A DNA stretch of 64,000 nucleotides. Source: SZUA-186 sp039714155 (GTDB taxonomy: Bacteria > Pseudomonadota > Gammaproteobacteria > UBA9214). Both the position numbers and the translations under genes were made by a program. The stretch lies in the NCBI GenBank assembly GCA_039714155.1, contig JBDLJX010000001.1, positions 62,001-126,000 on the forward strand. The letters run 5' to 3'. The notes beneath the pieces were generated by a model. The model was not told the origin of the DNA and did not search any database. It was given only the letters and a program-made list of their open reading frames with translations. Below are positions 7,624 to 16,206 of the stretch, one piece after another (within the stretch, counting starts at the first letter, position 1; each line of letters begins with the position of its first letter).

Positions 7624-9219
7624 TCAGTCGCGCGGGCGGATCGAATCATAGTTGATCGTCGCACCGAAATTGTCCTGGAACGCGCGGATATTCTCGTCCT
7701 GTTCGATAGATGCAACGGCCTGCGCCTGCCGTTCCGTCTGCTCGCGCACCTGTTTGAGCGCGGGTGTTTCAGTTGCAAGCTGCTCGGTCTCGCCCACCGT
7801 CAGCTTGATGTTGCGGCTGTAGTAGCCACTCAACGCCGCCTCAACCTGTTTGACGCGGTCCGGGTTTTTCAGGTGGCTGTGTGCCGGGTCCAGCGACAGC
7901 CGCACACTGGTCTCCGTGATATCCTGCAGCACACAATTATTGGCCAGCTCGCGCGCCACGGCCTTCAGGTTCAACTGACTGACAATGTCAGACCAGCCTG
8001 CCTTGTCATTCGAATCCGCTGCCGTCGCCGTGACTGGCGGTTGCTCATCCGCTGCCGCCCTGGCCTGTGTTTTCTGTTTGACGACGGCCGGCTGCGCGCT
8101 CATACCGGTCTGGCGAGGCTGGCGACTGGCAGCGGCGTCTGGCTGGAACGCCAGCATCCGCAGCATCACCATCTCGAAACCACCGCGTGGTTCCGGTGAC
8201 AACGACAGATCACGCCGCCCGATCAGACCAATCTGGTAGTACAACTGCACATCCTCGGGCGTCATGGCACCGGTCAATGCAACGACAGCATCGCGGTCAT
8301 CGAAACTGTCATCGATGGCATCAGGCAGCGCCTGCGCCACGGCAATGCGCTGCAGCACCGACAACAGATCGGCCAGTAACGCCGCATAGTCCGGTGCAAA
8401 TGCGTCCGCCTTGCCAATCTCCTCGAGCAGGTCCGCGGCATTATTGTCGGCCAGCGCCTGTAACAGCCGGTAGACCGCATCACGTTCGATGGTGCCGAGC
8501 ATGCTGCGCACTTCGGCCTCACGCAGCTCGCCATTGCCATAGGCAATCGCCTGGTCCAGCAGACTCAAGGCATCACGCATACTGCCATCGGCTGAAAACG
8601 CGAGCTGGCGAATGGCACCATCTTCCGCGCCGACGGACTCCCTGCCGAGAATATCCTGCAACTGCCCGCTGATCTGGGATGCCGTCAGGCTTTTCAGGTT
8701 GAACTGCAGACAACGTGACAGGATGGTCACCGGCAGTTTTTGCGGGTCAGTAGTCGCCAACAGGAATTTTACATGCGGTGGCGGCTCTTCCAGGGTCTTC
8801 AACAAGGCATTGAAGCTGTGCGTGGACAACATGTGCACCTCGTCCACCAGGTACACCTTGTAGCGGCCGCGGGTCGGAGCATACTGGACATTCTCCAGCA
8901 ACTCGCGGGTATCCTCGACCCTGGTGCGCGAAGCCGCATCCACCTCGACCAGGTCAATGAAGCGGCCTTCATCGATCTCGGTGCAGGCACTGCACTGCCC
9001 GCAGGGTGTCGAACTGACACCGTCTTCACAATTCAGGGATTTGGCAAAGATGCGGGCAATGGTGGTCTTGCCCACACCGCGGGTACCGGTGAACAGATAG
9101 GCATGGTGCAGGCGGTCATTATCAAGCGCATTAACCAGCGCCTGCCGGACGTGCTCCTGGCCGACCAGTTCGCTGAAATTACGTGGGCGCCATTTGCGCG
9201 CCAGAACCTGGTAGCTCAT
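7624..9219 (-). CDS. dnaX: DNA polymerase III subunits gamma/tau
   Basis: The 531-residue protein is the clamp-loader ATPase of the replicative polymerase. It has Walker A GTRGVGKT (45-52), a zinc module with Cys64, Cys73, Cys76 and Cys79, Walker B DEVH (126-129) and a sensor-1 TTDPQKLP region. Residues beyond about 370 form the less conserved, Ala/Gln-rich tau domain that binds DnaB and the polymerase core. I saw no obvious A-rich slippery heptamer, so separate gamma production cannot be claimed. No good ribosome binding site precedes ATG 9219, but the N-terminus MSYQVLARKWRP is canonical. Confidence 0.96.
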   Translation of the reverse strand: MSYQVLARKWRPRNFSELVGQEHVRQALVNALDNDRLHHAYLFTGTRGVGKTTIARIFAKSLNCEDGVSSTPCGQCSACTEIDEGRFIDLVEVDAASRTRVEDTRELLENVQYAPTRGRYKVYLVDEVHMLSTHSFNALLKTLEEPPPHVKFLLATTDPQKLPVTILSRCLQFNLKSLTASQISGQLQDILGRESVGAEDGAIRQLAFSADGSMRDALSLLDQAIAYGNGELREAEVRSMLGTIERDAVYRLLQALADNNAADLLEEIGKADAFAPDYAALLADLLSVLQRIAVAQALPDAIDDSFDDRDAVVALTGAMTPEDVQLYYQIGLIGRRDLSLSPEPRGGFEMVMLRMLAFQPDAAASRQPRQTGMSAQPAVVKQKTQARAAADEQPPVTATAADSNDKAGWSDIVSQLNLKAVARELANNCVLQDITETSVRLSLDPAHSHLKNPDRVKQVEAALSGYYSRNIKLTVGETEQLATETPALKQVREQTERQAQAVASIEQDENIRAFQDNFGATINYDSIRPRD

Positions 9220-9236
9220 TATCTGATTACGTTTTT

Positions 9237-9291
9237 GTAAGGTGCGCCATTCGGATTATCACTGTTGTTTGCTGGTGCGTACGGCGCACCC
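9237..9291. repeat. Inverted repeat upstream of dnaX
   Basis: GGTGCGCC (9241-9248) and GGCGCACC (9283-9290) form a perfect 8-bp inverted pair around a 34-base centre that contains GGTGCGTACGG. GGTGCGTACGGCGCACC-like palindromes are common intergenic repeats in gammaproteobacteria. It sits in the gap between the 4.5S RNA gene and dnaX. Confidence 0.55.
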
Positions 9292-9323
9292 GGTACCGCA
9301 ACATTCACCGGCAAAATAATGGA

Positions 9324-9435
9324 GGCGACCTGTACCAGCCACACCCCGGCGCCCGAGTCCACTGCTGCCGCTGCTCCCTTCCGGGCCTGACGGGGTTCAC
9401 AGCTTATCGTCGCGAGGGGACCGGCACAAGCCACC
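9324..9435 (-). ncRNA. ffs: 4.5S RNA, signal recognition particle RNA (small bacterial type)
   Basis: Read on the minus strand, the gene has the diagnostic apical domain: CAGGCCCGGAAGGGAGCAGC, the universally conserved GGAA tetraloop region and Ffh-binding internal loop. The flanks pair as a long hairpin: 5' GGTGGC with 3' GTCGCC, and GTGCCGGTCCCC with GGGGTGTGGCTGGTAC. The length of about 112 nt fits. This RNA with Ffh targets nascent inner-membrane proteins to FtsY. Ends are set by pairing, so they may be off by a few bases. Confidence 0.93.
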
Positions 9436-9460
9436 ATAAACTCAACTGGACAAGCTGGGT

Positions 9461-9466
9461 ATTATA
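9461..9466 (-). promoter_or_regulatory. -10 element of the 4.5S RNA promoter
   Basis: A perfect TATAAT lies on the minus strand 25 bases before the folded 5' end of ffs. Transcription would start about 18 bases upstream of the mature end, which fits the known 5' leader that RNase P removes. The sequence 17 bases further upstream (GAATAT) is a poor -35. Confidence 0.55.
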
Positions 9467-9527
9467 GAGCCTGGGGGCCTGCGATATTCCACGAAAAGGC
9501 AATGAAAATGCCATGACAGCAGGAATA

Positions 9528-10931
9528 TCAAGTTTTGGGGGCATCCTGCAGCAATTCATTGACCTGCACCAGGTCCGTGTCCTCCAGAATGCCGGCCGCC
9601 TGTTTCAGCTTCAGCGTATTCAACAGGTAGTCGTAGCGGGAACGGGCATGGTCACGCCGCACACGCAGCAACTCACGCTGCGAATCCAGCACATCGACAA
9701 TGGTGCGCGTGCCGACCTCGAAACCGGCCTCGGAAGCCTCCAGCGCCTTCTCGCTCGAGACCCGTGCCTGCCTCAACGCCTTGACCTTGCTGAGTTCGGC
9801 CTGCACACCGCGGAAACTGTCGCGTGACTGGCGCTCTACTTCGCGGCGTATCCGCACCTTCTCATCCTGTATCTGTTCATAGCGGAAACGCGACTCCCGG
9901 GTCTGTGACGATACCAGCCCGCCCTGGTAGACCGGCAGCACCACTTCCAGACCAATGGCGCTGTCATTGCGCTTCAAGGGCACCAGCCCTCCGAAGTTGT
10001 TGTTGCGATGGGTGTAATCGGCTGTCAGGTCAACCGTCGGGTAATGGCCGGACCGCTTGATCTCGATCTCCTGACGCGCCGCCTCGGTAGCCGCCCGTGC
10101 CGCCAGGATCAGCGGGTTCTGTTCCAGCGCAGTGTCGACCCATTCCTGCTTGACTGCCGGCTCAGGCCCGACAAGTGGAATTTCCGGGCGCAGGATTTCC
10201 ATTGTCCCCGGCGATTCACCCGTCAGTTCACGCAGTGCCTCGCGGGCGTCATCCAGCAGTTTCCCGGCATTGATCTCGTCACTGACGGCCGTGTCATAGC
10301 GCGCCTGGGCCTCATACACATCGGTGATTGCGGCCAGTCCAACCTCAAATCGTTGTTGCGCCTGCTCCAGCGTGCGCGCAATCGCCGCTTTGTCCGCCTT
10401 GACGAATTCAAGATTATCCATTGAACCGAGCACGACGAAATAACGGGTCACCACCCGGATAACCAGTTCCTGGTAGGCGGACTCCAGTTCGGCATCTGCC
10501 TGTGCCACCCGGCTGTCGGCCTGCTCCAGTGCAATAAAACGGTCACGATGATAGACCGACTGCCGCAGGCTCGCGGAATAAACCTTGTTGGTGTAGTAGG
10601 TGTTTTCCTTTTCGCCGGGAGCCGGCTTGCGATCATGAAAACGGTTGCGGGAAACATCGGCCCGCAGATTGATATCAGGCAACAATACGGCGAGGCTTTG
10701 CGGCACCACTTCAAGCGCGGCATCATGAGTTGCCATCGCTGCCTGGTACTGCGGGTCGGAATCCAGTGCCAGACCAAATATCGAGACCAGGTCATCGGCC
10801 CGGGCAGACACCGAAATCAGCAGTACACCCGTCAACAGCACGGACAATAACTGCCGCAGACAGATATCCGTTGTGGCTGACAGCAGAGCTGGACGTGAAA
10901 CACGGCCTGTGTGGGAAGAGCGAACAATCAT
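9528..10931 (-). CDS. tolC: TolC-family outer-membrane efflux/secretion channel
   Basis: The 467-residue protein has a hydrophobic signal segment (about 26-45, ending SARA) and two homologous halves of the outer-membrane efflux protein family. Typical pieces are QRFEVGLAAITDVYEAQA in the first half and FEVGTRTIVDVLDSQRELL in the second. The trimer forms the outer-membrane and periplasmic tunnel for type I secretion and RND or MFS efflux. No pump or adaptor genes lie beside it, as is usual for stand-alone tolC. The N-terminal 25 residues before the hydrophobic stretch are longer than usual, so a later start is possible. Confidence 0.9.
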   Translation of the reverse strand: MIVRSSHTGRVSRPALLSATTDICLRQLLSVLLTGVLLISVSARADDLVSIFGLALDSDPQYQAAMATHDAALEVVPQSLAVLLPDINLRADVSRNRFHDRKPAPGEKENTYYTNKVYSASLRQSVYHRDRFIALEQADSRVAQADAELESAYQELVIRVVTRYFVVLGSMDNLEFVKADKAAIARTLEQAQQRFEVGLAAITDVYEAQARYDTAVSDEINAGKLLDDAREALRELTGESPGTMEILRPEIPLVGPEPAVKQEWVDTALEQNPLILAARAATEAARQEIEIKRSGHYPTVDLTADYTHRNNNFGGLVPLKRNDSAIGLEVVLPVYQGGLVSSQTRESRFRYEQIQDEKVRIRREVERQSRDSFRGVQAELSKVKALRQARVSSEKALEASEAGFEVGTRTIVDVLDSQRELLRVRRDHARSRYDYLLNTLKLKQAAGILEDTDLVQVNELLQDAPKT

Positions 10932-11173
10932 GCCCTGCGTTCCGATAGTGATGTGAGTTTACTGGTAACAATGCCCGCATCGGGCAGCTGTAATTTGACG
11001 CTGAAGAATAATGTGACGCATGCTCAAAGTACAGCTGATACAGCAATTCAGCATGTAAATTCCGAGATCTCCTAGCGACACCGGGCACCATTCAAGAGTG
11101 ATGTGGTATCATAGCCCGGCAACAGCCCCGGAAGAACAGTTCATCATTCACGACCGGCACTCATCTGATTCAG

Positions 11174-11923
11174 TCAGGGAAGCCCCCGAGTCTTTATTTC
11201 GACCGTCCCACCGGTCAGGTTGTTCCACCTCTCGCACAGTGGTAGTCGCCTGTTCCTGCCACTGAAACCCTTCTGACTGTTATCTTGCCGGTTGCATAAG
11301 CTGTTTCCGGAGATCCAGATCCCCCACCCCAATACCAGACCACACAGAAATCCCGCGGCATGTACCGTCGGCACGCTTGGCCAGGCAGTCTGGGTCAGGA
11401 GTGCCTGACCGGCATTGATCTCAACAATAATCTTCACGGCCGCACCCACACCGGTGAGCAGAATCAGTGGATGCCGAAGATCGCGCCACAGCTGCATCAG
11501 GCCCACGATCAGCAGGCTGTTCAGGATGCCCGACAACCCACAGTAGTAACGCAGTGCGGGATCACCCCACCACAGCCAGGCATCGACGCCGACGCTGCCG
11601 ATCAACAGGGCCAATGGCAGGCGCCACTGCAGCCGTGCCTCGAACAATGCCCCGAGCAACAGTAGTGCGGTAATGTCCCAGATTGCATGCGCCAGATCGC
11701 TGTGCACCCAATGCCCGGTGATCAGCCGCCATAGCTCGCCCCGGGAAATTGCAGCGCGGTCGAACACCCAGGCCTCAGGTGCTGCACCAAGGCACAGGAA
11801 AGCAGACAGCGCCACCGTGCCAAGTAAAAGAGTACGCCATGGCAGCATGATGCCGCCATGGTGTTCTCCAGGTTTAGAAGATGCGTCCACTAGCTCCTCA
11901 CCCGCGGTTGACGACGCTGCCAT
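11174..11923 (-). CDS. rrtA: Rhombosortase (rhomboid-type intramembrane serine protease for GlyGly-CTERM proteins)
   Basis: The roughly 249-residue protein is a small rhomboid with five or more membrane helices. It shows GHWVHSDLAHAIWD near residue 70, the nucleophile motif GLSG at 129-132 (Ser131) and the catalytic His188 in VHAAGF. Rhombosortases cut C-terminal GlyGly-CTERM tails so the protein can be transferred to an anchor or secreted. The gene overlaps the 3' end of the adjacent substrate gene by 34 bases. ATG 11923 has no good ribosome binding site; ATG 11848 (MLPWRTLLLG) is the main alternative and would remove a non-conserved N-terminus. Confidence 0.85.
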   Translation of the reverse strand: MAASSTAGEELVDASSKPGEHHGGIMLPWRTLLLGTVALSAFLCLGAAPEAWVFDRAAISRGELWRLITGHWVHSDLAHAIWDITALLLLGALFEARLQWRLPLALLIGSVGVDAWLWWGDPALRYYCGLSGILNSLLIVGLMQLWRDLRHPLILLTGVGAAVKIIVEINAGQALLTQTAWPSVPTVHAAGFLCGLVLGWGIWISGNSLCNRQDNSQKGFSGRNRRLPLCERWNNLTGGTVEIKTRGLP

Positions 11924-13980
11924 GTGAGCCACACGAGGGGCAACAGCAACAGCAGGGTCCATGCATCCAGTGCACCGCCGCCACTGTGGCTGGCACGGTT
12001 TGACGAATACATGGGCTGTTGATTGTCGACCCGCCGTGACACGGCCGGACGCTGGGCACGCTGCTGCCGCGCAGCTGCTTCGATGGCAAGGCGTTCCTTA
12101 TTACTCCGTTTGATGCCATGCGCATCAAAGACCTCATTGCGCACCACCACCATGGCGGTGTAATCGGTCACCAGACCGTACTCGACACCCAGATCGACGA
12201 TGGCCTGTTTCAGGTCGGCATCTTCACCGAAGTCGTTGATCTCCTGCAGTGCCTCCTCGACACGGGCGTAGGCCCACAGACGTTCGATCTCCGGGTTTTC
12301 CGTGGCCACGGCCGGGAAGGCAAACCGGGTCTGGTAGCTCTTGTCCTCACCCGAGATACGCCCGGTGAGCCGGACATCCGCCATGCCCTCACCCCAGTAA
12401 TGACCGAAGACCACGAGTTGCTGGCCACGGTACAGGCTGCCGATCTGTCCGGGAGTGAGATCGGCAGTCTTGATGCCATCAATCTTGATCTTCACACCGT
12501 GCAGGGCTTCATGTGTCACCCTGGAAGTGGCTGCCAACAGCTGACCCACGATGTCGTCACTGTTGGAGATATTCACGGCAAAGCCATTCGATGCCCTGGC
12601 GAGCGCCTCGAGGAGTGGGCGATTGGCACTGTTGCCCAGCACAAAGGTGAACAAACGGATATCCTTCTTTTTAATAAGCTCAATGAACTTGCGCTGCCTG
12701 GTCTCGCCCACGTTGGCCACTCCATCGGTGATCAGCACCAGGGCGCTGGTCCGGTCGGCTTCCAGGGACTTGAGGCCCTGATGGAGGCCGGCATACAGGT
12801 TGGTGCCTCTATTGGGAGAGATACCCAGCAGCGCCTGGCTGTAATGCGTCACCATTTCGGGGGTTGCGTTGACAAACCCCGAGGTCAGCTCCCGCGAACC
12901 GTCGTTAAAGAGCACGATGCGGAAACGATCCTCGGGATGCAACTTTTGCAGTGCGCGCTGCACACCGTCAGCCAGGGTCGCGTACTTGCCCTGCATGGAA
13001 CCGGAGATATCCACCACAAACACCCAGTCCTTGCCTTCCTGGATGGGCTTGAGGTCGTCGCCGGGTGTGACCACCATCATGAACGTACCTCGATTAGTCC
13101 CCGCGGGCCTGTGCGCAACCAGATCGACACTGCCCGGCAGACCGGCCTGGTGACGCCAATAGACCACCAGATCCTGATCCAGCGTGAACACAGGCGTCTT
13201 CGCAACTGACAGAGTCCGGGTACCGGTTGGTGATTCTTCATCTACCGCCGACGATGCCGCACCGTCTGTTGCTGCGGCACGATTACCGAGGTGTACAGAC
13301 CATTCGCCATCGGCCTGCGACTGAATCACGGCCTGCGGCTGATTCGGCAGGCGCACGGCTTCCACCGGCCAGGCCGACTTGAGTCGCAGGTCAAAGCTGA
13401 ACTGCCCGGTCACCTGCTCGTTGGCGGTCCAGAAGGCGAGCTTCGCATCGTCGACACCGCCCTCCTCCAATGGATAAACATAACGCCCGATTCCGGTATC
13501 CACCTCAGCAGGCTGGAGGTACACCAGCCGCACCCGCGTGTCCTGTCCGGCACGCACCGGAGAAACCCGGGTCTCGAAGGTCTTGTAGCTGTCTTTCTCG
13601 GTGATGCCGGCATCGCGCCCGGCGGCCTTTTCCTCCTCATAAAGCTGGCGCGCCTGCTCCTGTTCCAGGACCTCACCAGTAACCGGCTGGCCATCGATCC
13701 ACACGGTCAGTTCCACCACCGAGCCGTGTGCGGGTACCGGAAACGAATACCGGGCCTCCAGATCCCGGGCATGGGGGTTGATGAAGACCTGCTCGACGGT
13801 GGTGATGGCGTAACCGTCCTCAATGACGACATCGACGTGATGGTCCCGGATTTCCAGGACCGGCAGACTGCCGTCGCTGGGCGTTAACAGGCCGGCGGCC
13901 GGTGTGAAGCCGGCAAACAGGGATGCAGTCAGCACGATGAGGCCCTGCCAGATGCTTTTCCTACCCGTTTGTCTGTTCAT
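11890..13980 (-). CDS. VIT and von Willebrand factor A domain protein with GlyGly-CTERM sorting tail
   Basis: The 696-residue protein has a signal peptide (about 1-29), a VIT domain (about 40-170) and a VWA domain (about 316-490) with a MIDAS motif DISGS at 324-328. The tail has SHSGGG (664-669), a leucine-rich helix and basic RRQPRVRS. It resembles the 'marine proteobacterial sortase target protein' family, but here the tail is of GlyGly-CTERM type and the neighbour is a rhombosortase rather than a sortase. Function is unknown; VWA domains bind ligands through a metal ion, so a surface adhesin or sensor is plausible. AAGGAG lies six bases before the ATG. It is divergent from tetR across the palindrome array. 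Confidence 0.88.
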   Translation of the reverse strand: MNRQTGRKSIWQGLIVLTASLFAGFTPAAGLLTPSDGSLPVLEIRDHHVDVVIEDGYAITTVEQVFINPHARDLEARYSFPVPAHGSVVELTVWIDGQPVTGEVLEQEQARQLYEEEKAAGRDAGITEKDSYKTFETRVSPVRAGQDTRVRLVYLQPAEVDTGIGRYVYPLEEGGVDDAKLAFWTANEQVTGQFSFDLRLKSAWPVEAVRLPNQPQAVIQSQADGEWSVHLGNRAAATDGAASSAVDEESPTGTRTLSVAKTPVFTLDQDLVVYWRHQAGLPGSVDLVAHRPAGTNRGTFMMVVTPGDDLKPIQEGKDWVFVVDISGSMQGKYATLADGVQRALQKLHPEDRFRIVLFNDGSRELTSGFVNATPEMVTHYSQALLGISPNRGTNLYAGLHQGLKSLEADRTSALVLITDGVANVGETRQRKFIELIKKKDIRLFTFVLGNSANRPLLEALARASNGFAVNISNSDDIVGQLLAATSRVTHEALHGVKIKIDGIKTADLTPGQIGSLYRGQQLVVFGHYWGEGMADVRLTGRISGEDKSYQTRFAFPAVATENPEIERLWAYARVEEALQEINDFGEDADLKQAIVDLGVEYGLVTDYTAMVVVRNEVFDAHGIKRSNKERLAIEAAARQQRAQRPAVSRRVDNQQPMYSSNRASHSGGGALDAWTLLLLLPLVWLTWQRRQPRVRS

Positions 13981-13997
13981 GTCTGACTCCTTACAAA

Positions 13998-14010
13998 TGA
14001 ACGATGTTCA
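13998..14010. promoter_or_regulatory. Palindromic operator 1 (TGAACGATGTTCA)
   Basis: A perfect 5+3+5 palindrome, followed by AAT. It lies 18 bases upstream of the VIT/VWA start codon, so a bound repressor would block transcript elongation or initiation. Confidence 0.7.
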
Positions 14011-14065
14011 ATTAATGTCTGTGAATAGGCCCGGGAAGCGGTGATGTCGCCAGGCGGGCCTTAAA

Positions 14066-14078
14066 TAAACACTGTTCA
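14066..14078. promoter_or_regulatory. Palindromic operator 2 (TAAACACTGTTCA, one mismatch)
   Basis: The same 13-bp pattern with one mismatch in the left arm. It falls inside the 17-base spacer of a weak minus-strand promoter candidate (TTGGAA at 14086-14091), so it probably serves the VIT/VWA-rrtA operon. Confidence 0.65.
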
Positions 14079-14130
14079 ATATATTTTCCAAGAAAACCCA
14101 CGCACTGAAATGGGTGGGTGACTTGCGTTA

Positions 14131-14143
14131 TGAACGGTGTTCA
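14131..14143. promoter_or_regulatory. Palindromic operator 3 (TGAACGGTGTTCA)
   Basis: A perfect copy of the 13-bp palindrome. It lies within the spacer of a plausible plus-strand promoter (TTGCGT at 14123-14128, TAAACT at 14146-14151) for tetR, which would give autoregulation. Confidence 0.7.
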
Positions 14144-14163
14144 ATTAAACTGTAGCACAGGGC

Positions 14164-14176
14164 TGAACAGTGTTCA
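14164..14176. promoter_or_regulatory. Palindromic operator 4 (TGAACAGTGTTCA)
   Basis: A perfect copy centred 33 bases from operator 3, about three helical turns, on the tetR side. The spacing would place two dimers on the same DNA face. Confidence 0.7.
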
Positions 14177-14226
14177 ATAATATTTCCTAACCCCGCCCTG
14201 TCGGTAGTCAATCAGAGGTCCAGACG

Positions 14227-14829
14227 ATGGCACGACGCAGCGACCACAGCCGTGAAGAACTCCGGAAGATGGCCCTGGCGGCTGCCGAACACATTGTGGT
14301 GGAACAAGGCTATGAAGGCCTGAGTGCACGCAAGGTGGCGGCTGCCATCGGCTATACCGTCGGGACCCTGTACCTGGTGTTCGAGAACCTCGATGACCTC
14401 ATCCTGCACATCAACGCCCGTACGCTCGATCGCCTGCATGCACGCATGACCGAGTCACAGGCACACTGTACTGATGCCAGTGATTGCCTGTTGCAACTGG
14501 GCCAGGTCTATATTCGCTTTGCCGATGCCGATCCACACCGCTGGGCAATGGTATTCGAACATCGCTTCTCCGGAGATCAGGCTGTGCCTGCGTGGTACCA
14601 GGAAAAGATTACGCGGATGTTCGCGCTGGTCGAGGAAGGCCTTGAACCACTCGCCGGACATCGCACACGAGATGAGATAACACAAGCATCACGGGCACTG
14701 TGGGGCGGTGTGCATGGTATCTGTATTCTGGCACTGGCCGGCAGCCTGGGCGTCGCAGGTGTTGATTCTGTACAGGATCTTACCCAGTCATTGATCAGCA
14801 ATTACCTCAAGGGCTTCACCGGCAACTGA
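14227..14829 (+). CDS. TetR-family transcriptional regulator with WHG-type ligand domain
   Basis: The 200-residue protein has an N-terminal TetR helix-turn-helix (about 12-58: AAEHIVVEQGYEGLSARKVA then GYTVGTLYLVFENLDDLI). The C-terminal domain ends with LWGGVHGICILAL, the WHG motif of the TetR_C_33-type ligand domain. TetR proteins bind palindromic operators as dimers and release them when a ligand binds. The four TGAAC-N3-GTTCA palindromes upstream are the obvious target, giving control of itself and the divergent VIT/VWA-rrtA pair. The ligand is unknown. AGAGG lies seven bases before the ATG. Confidence 0.92.
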   Translation: MARRSDHSREELRKMALAAAEHIVVEQGYEGLSARKVAAAIGYTVGTLYLVFENLDDLILHINARTLDRLHARMTESQAHCTDASDCLLQLGQVYIRFADADPHRWAMVFEHRFSGDQAVPAWYQEKITRMFALVEEGLEPLAGHRTRDEITQASRALWGGVHGICILALAGSLGVAGVDSVQDLTQSLISNYLKGFTGN

Positions 14830-14914
14830 TCCGGGCAGTACGACTATCGGGAACAACAAGCGACGTCAATCTATCTTATTATTGCAACAATCAGGGTAAC
14901 GCCGCCACGGTAAA

Positions 14915-15832
14915 TCAGCCAGTGATCTTGCCGCTGCGCACCCGCTCAACTTCCATCATCTCAAGCTCGCGCGAGCCCGACACAATGATATTCTCATCGA
15001 GGGCGAAGTCCAGCGATGTGTCGTGCCGCTTGCAGGGTACTGCATTCAGGATCACCTTCATGGCGTTCAGCCTGGCCTGGTGCTTGTCGTTGGAACGCAC
15101 CACCGTCCATGGCGCATCGATGGTATGTGTGCGTTTCAGCATTTCATACTTCACGTTGGTGAAATCATCCCAGCGGTCCTGCGCCTGCAGGTCGACCTCG
15201 CTGAGTTTCCACTGCCGCAGCGGGTCCGTCTTGCGGCGTTCGAAACGGCGCGCCTGCTCCTCCCTGGTGACACTGAAGTAGAGTTTCACCAGGATGGTGT
15301 CCTGCCGGACCAGGTCGCGCTCGAAGCCCACCACTCCGCGCATGAAGTCATAGTATTCCTTTTCGCTGCAGTAACTGAACACGCGCTCGACCATGGCGCG
15401 GTTGTACCAGCTGCGATCGAACAGTACGGCCTCGCCGGCGTGCGGGAACTGTGACACGTATTTCTGGTAGAACCATTGGGTTTTCTGTTCCTCGGTCGGC
15501 TTGCCGAGCGCCACCACACGGTAGTGTTTCTCGTTCATGTAGCGGGTCACCCGGCGAATGGTGCCACCCTTTCCCGCCGCATCCCGGCCCTCGAACAGGA
15601 TGATCATGCGCCGCTGCTTGTCCTCGAGGTACTGCTGGACCCGCAGCAACTCTGCCTGGAACGGCTTGAGCTCTTCCTCGCGCCGGTAGCGCTTGACGGC
15701 TTTCTTCTTCTCGGTCTTCAGGCGGGCATTCTCTTTTGCCAGCTGCTCGTGTTGCTGTACGTAATCCTGCAGCCTCAGCGTTTCACCATCCACGTAAATC
15801 TGCTCGGGGTTCAATTCCTGGTCCACAGTCAT
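14915..15832 (-). CDS. ppk2: Polyphosphate kinase 2 family protein
   Basis: The 305-residue protein has an N-terminal coiled region rich in Lys/Glu, then the PPK2 core: Walker A GRDAAGKGG (82-90), a lid segment and Walker B DRSWYNRA (139-146). PPK2 enzymes transfer phosphate between polyphosphate and nucleoside di- or monophosphates. The single core domain and length fit class I (NDP to NTP), but the class cannot be fixed from sequence reading alone. AGGAG lies three bases before ATG 15832, which is close. The gene stands alone. Confidence 0.93.
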   Translation of the reverse strand: MTVDQELNPEQIYVDGETLRLQDYVQQHEQLAKENARLKTEKKKAVKRYRREEELKPFQAELLRVQQYLEDKQRRMIILFEGRDAAGKGGTIRRVTRYMNEKHYRVVALGKPTEEQKTQWFYQKYVSQFPHAGEAVLFDRSWYNRAMVERVFSYCSEKEYYDFMRGVVGFERDLVRQDTILVKLYFSVTREEQARRFERRKTDPLRQWKLSEVDLQAQDRWDDFTNVKYEMLKRTHTIDAPWTVVRSNDKHQARLNAMKVILNAVPCKRHDTSLDFALDENIIVSGSRELEMMEVERVRSGKITG

Positions 15833-16141
15833 ATACTCCTGAAATCAGTCCTGCAAATGCTTCAATAAAACACCGGGCGTAAAAAATACCTTTCACTGGC
15901 CGGCAGCAAGACGGATACCCTAACGCATCCCGGGCTATGCGTTGTTGATCCTGCTCAATAAAAACCGGGAACCCGGGCAGGAGCACATGAAAGTTTTTCG
16001 GCAAGCTGATGGACGCCGGGCGGGTAACACTGTGTGGCGAGGAGAGCCAAGAACCCGATCCCGCCCTGCAATCATTCGACGCCCGGCAGGTGCTTGCCGA
16101 CCTGATCACTATCACCGACGAATTCGCGCTGATCCGGACGA
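15833..16141. other. Gap between ppk2 and the DUF4389 gene
   Basis: No complete gene can be supported in these 309 bases. The right half holds the possible frameshifted small gene annotated at 15987-16206. The left half holds short inverted segments (CCCGGGCTATG, CCGGGAACCCGG) but no clear terminator. Confidence 0.5.
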
Positions 16142-16206
16142 TCAGTGCCCTGGTGGTCCGGCTGGCCAGTCGAGATCAAAAGGAAACGGCCGCTCCTCGG
16201 TGTTGA
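15987..16206 (+). pseudogene. Possible small gene interrupted by a one-base frameshift
   Basis: AGGAG (15979-15983) precedes ATG 15987, but that frame soon gives arginine-rich sequence of poor quality. Dropping one A from the ATGAAAG start would join it to a frame reading FFGKLMDAGRVTLCGEE and then an amphipathic stretch with DARQVLADLITITDEFALI, ending at TGA 16204-16206. The combined product of about 72 residues looks more protein-like than chance, but I do not recognise it. Its last 65 bases overlap the DUF4389 gene antisense. It may be a decayed gene, a sequencing error or coincidence. Confidence 0.25.

Noticed and set aside
12118..13209. 363-codon plus-strand open frame opposite the VIT/VWA gene
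   Set aside because: It has no recognisable motif and no suitable upstream signals; the opposite strand encodes clear VIT and VWA motifs.
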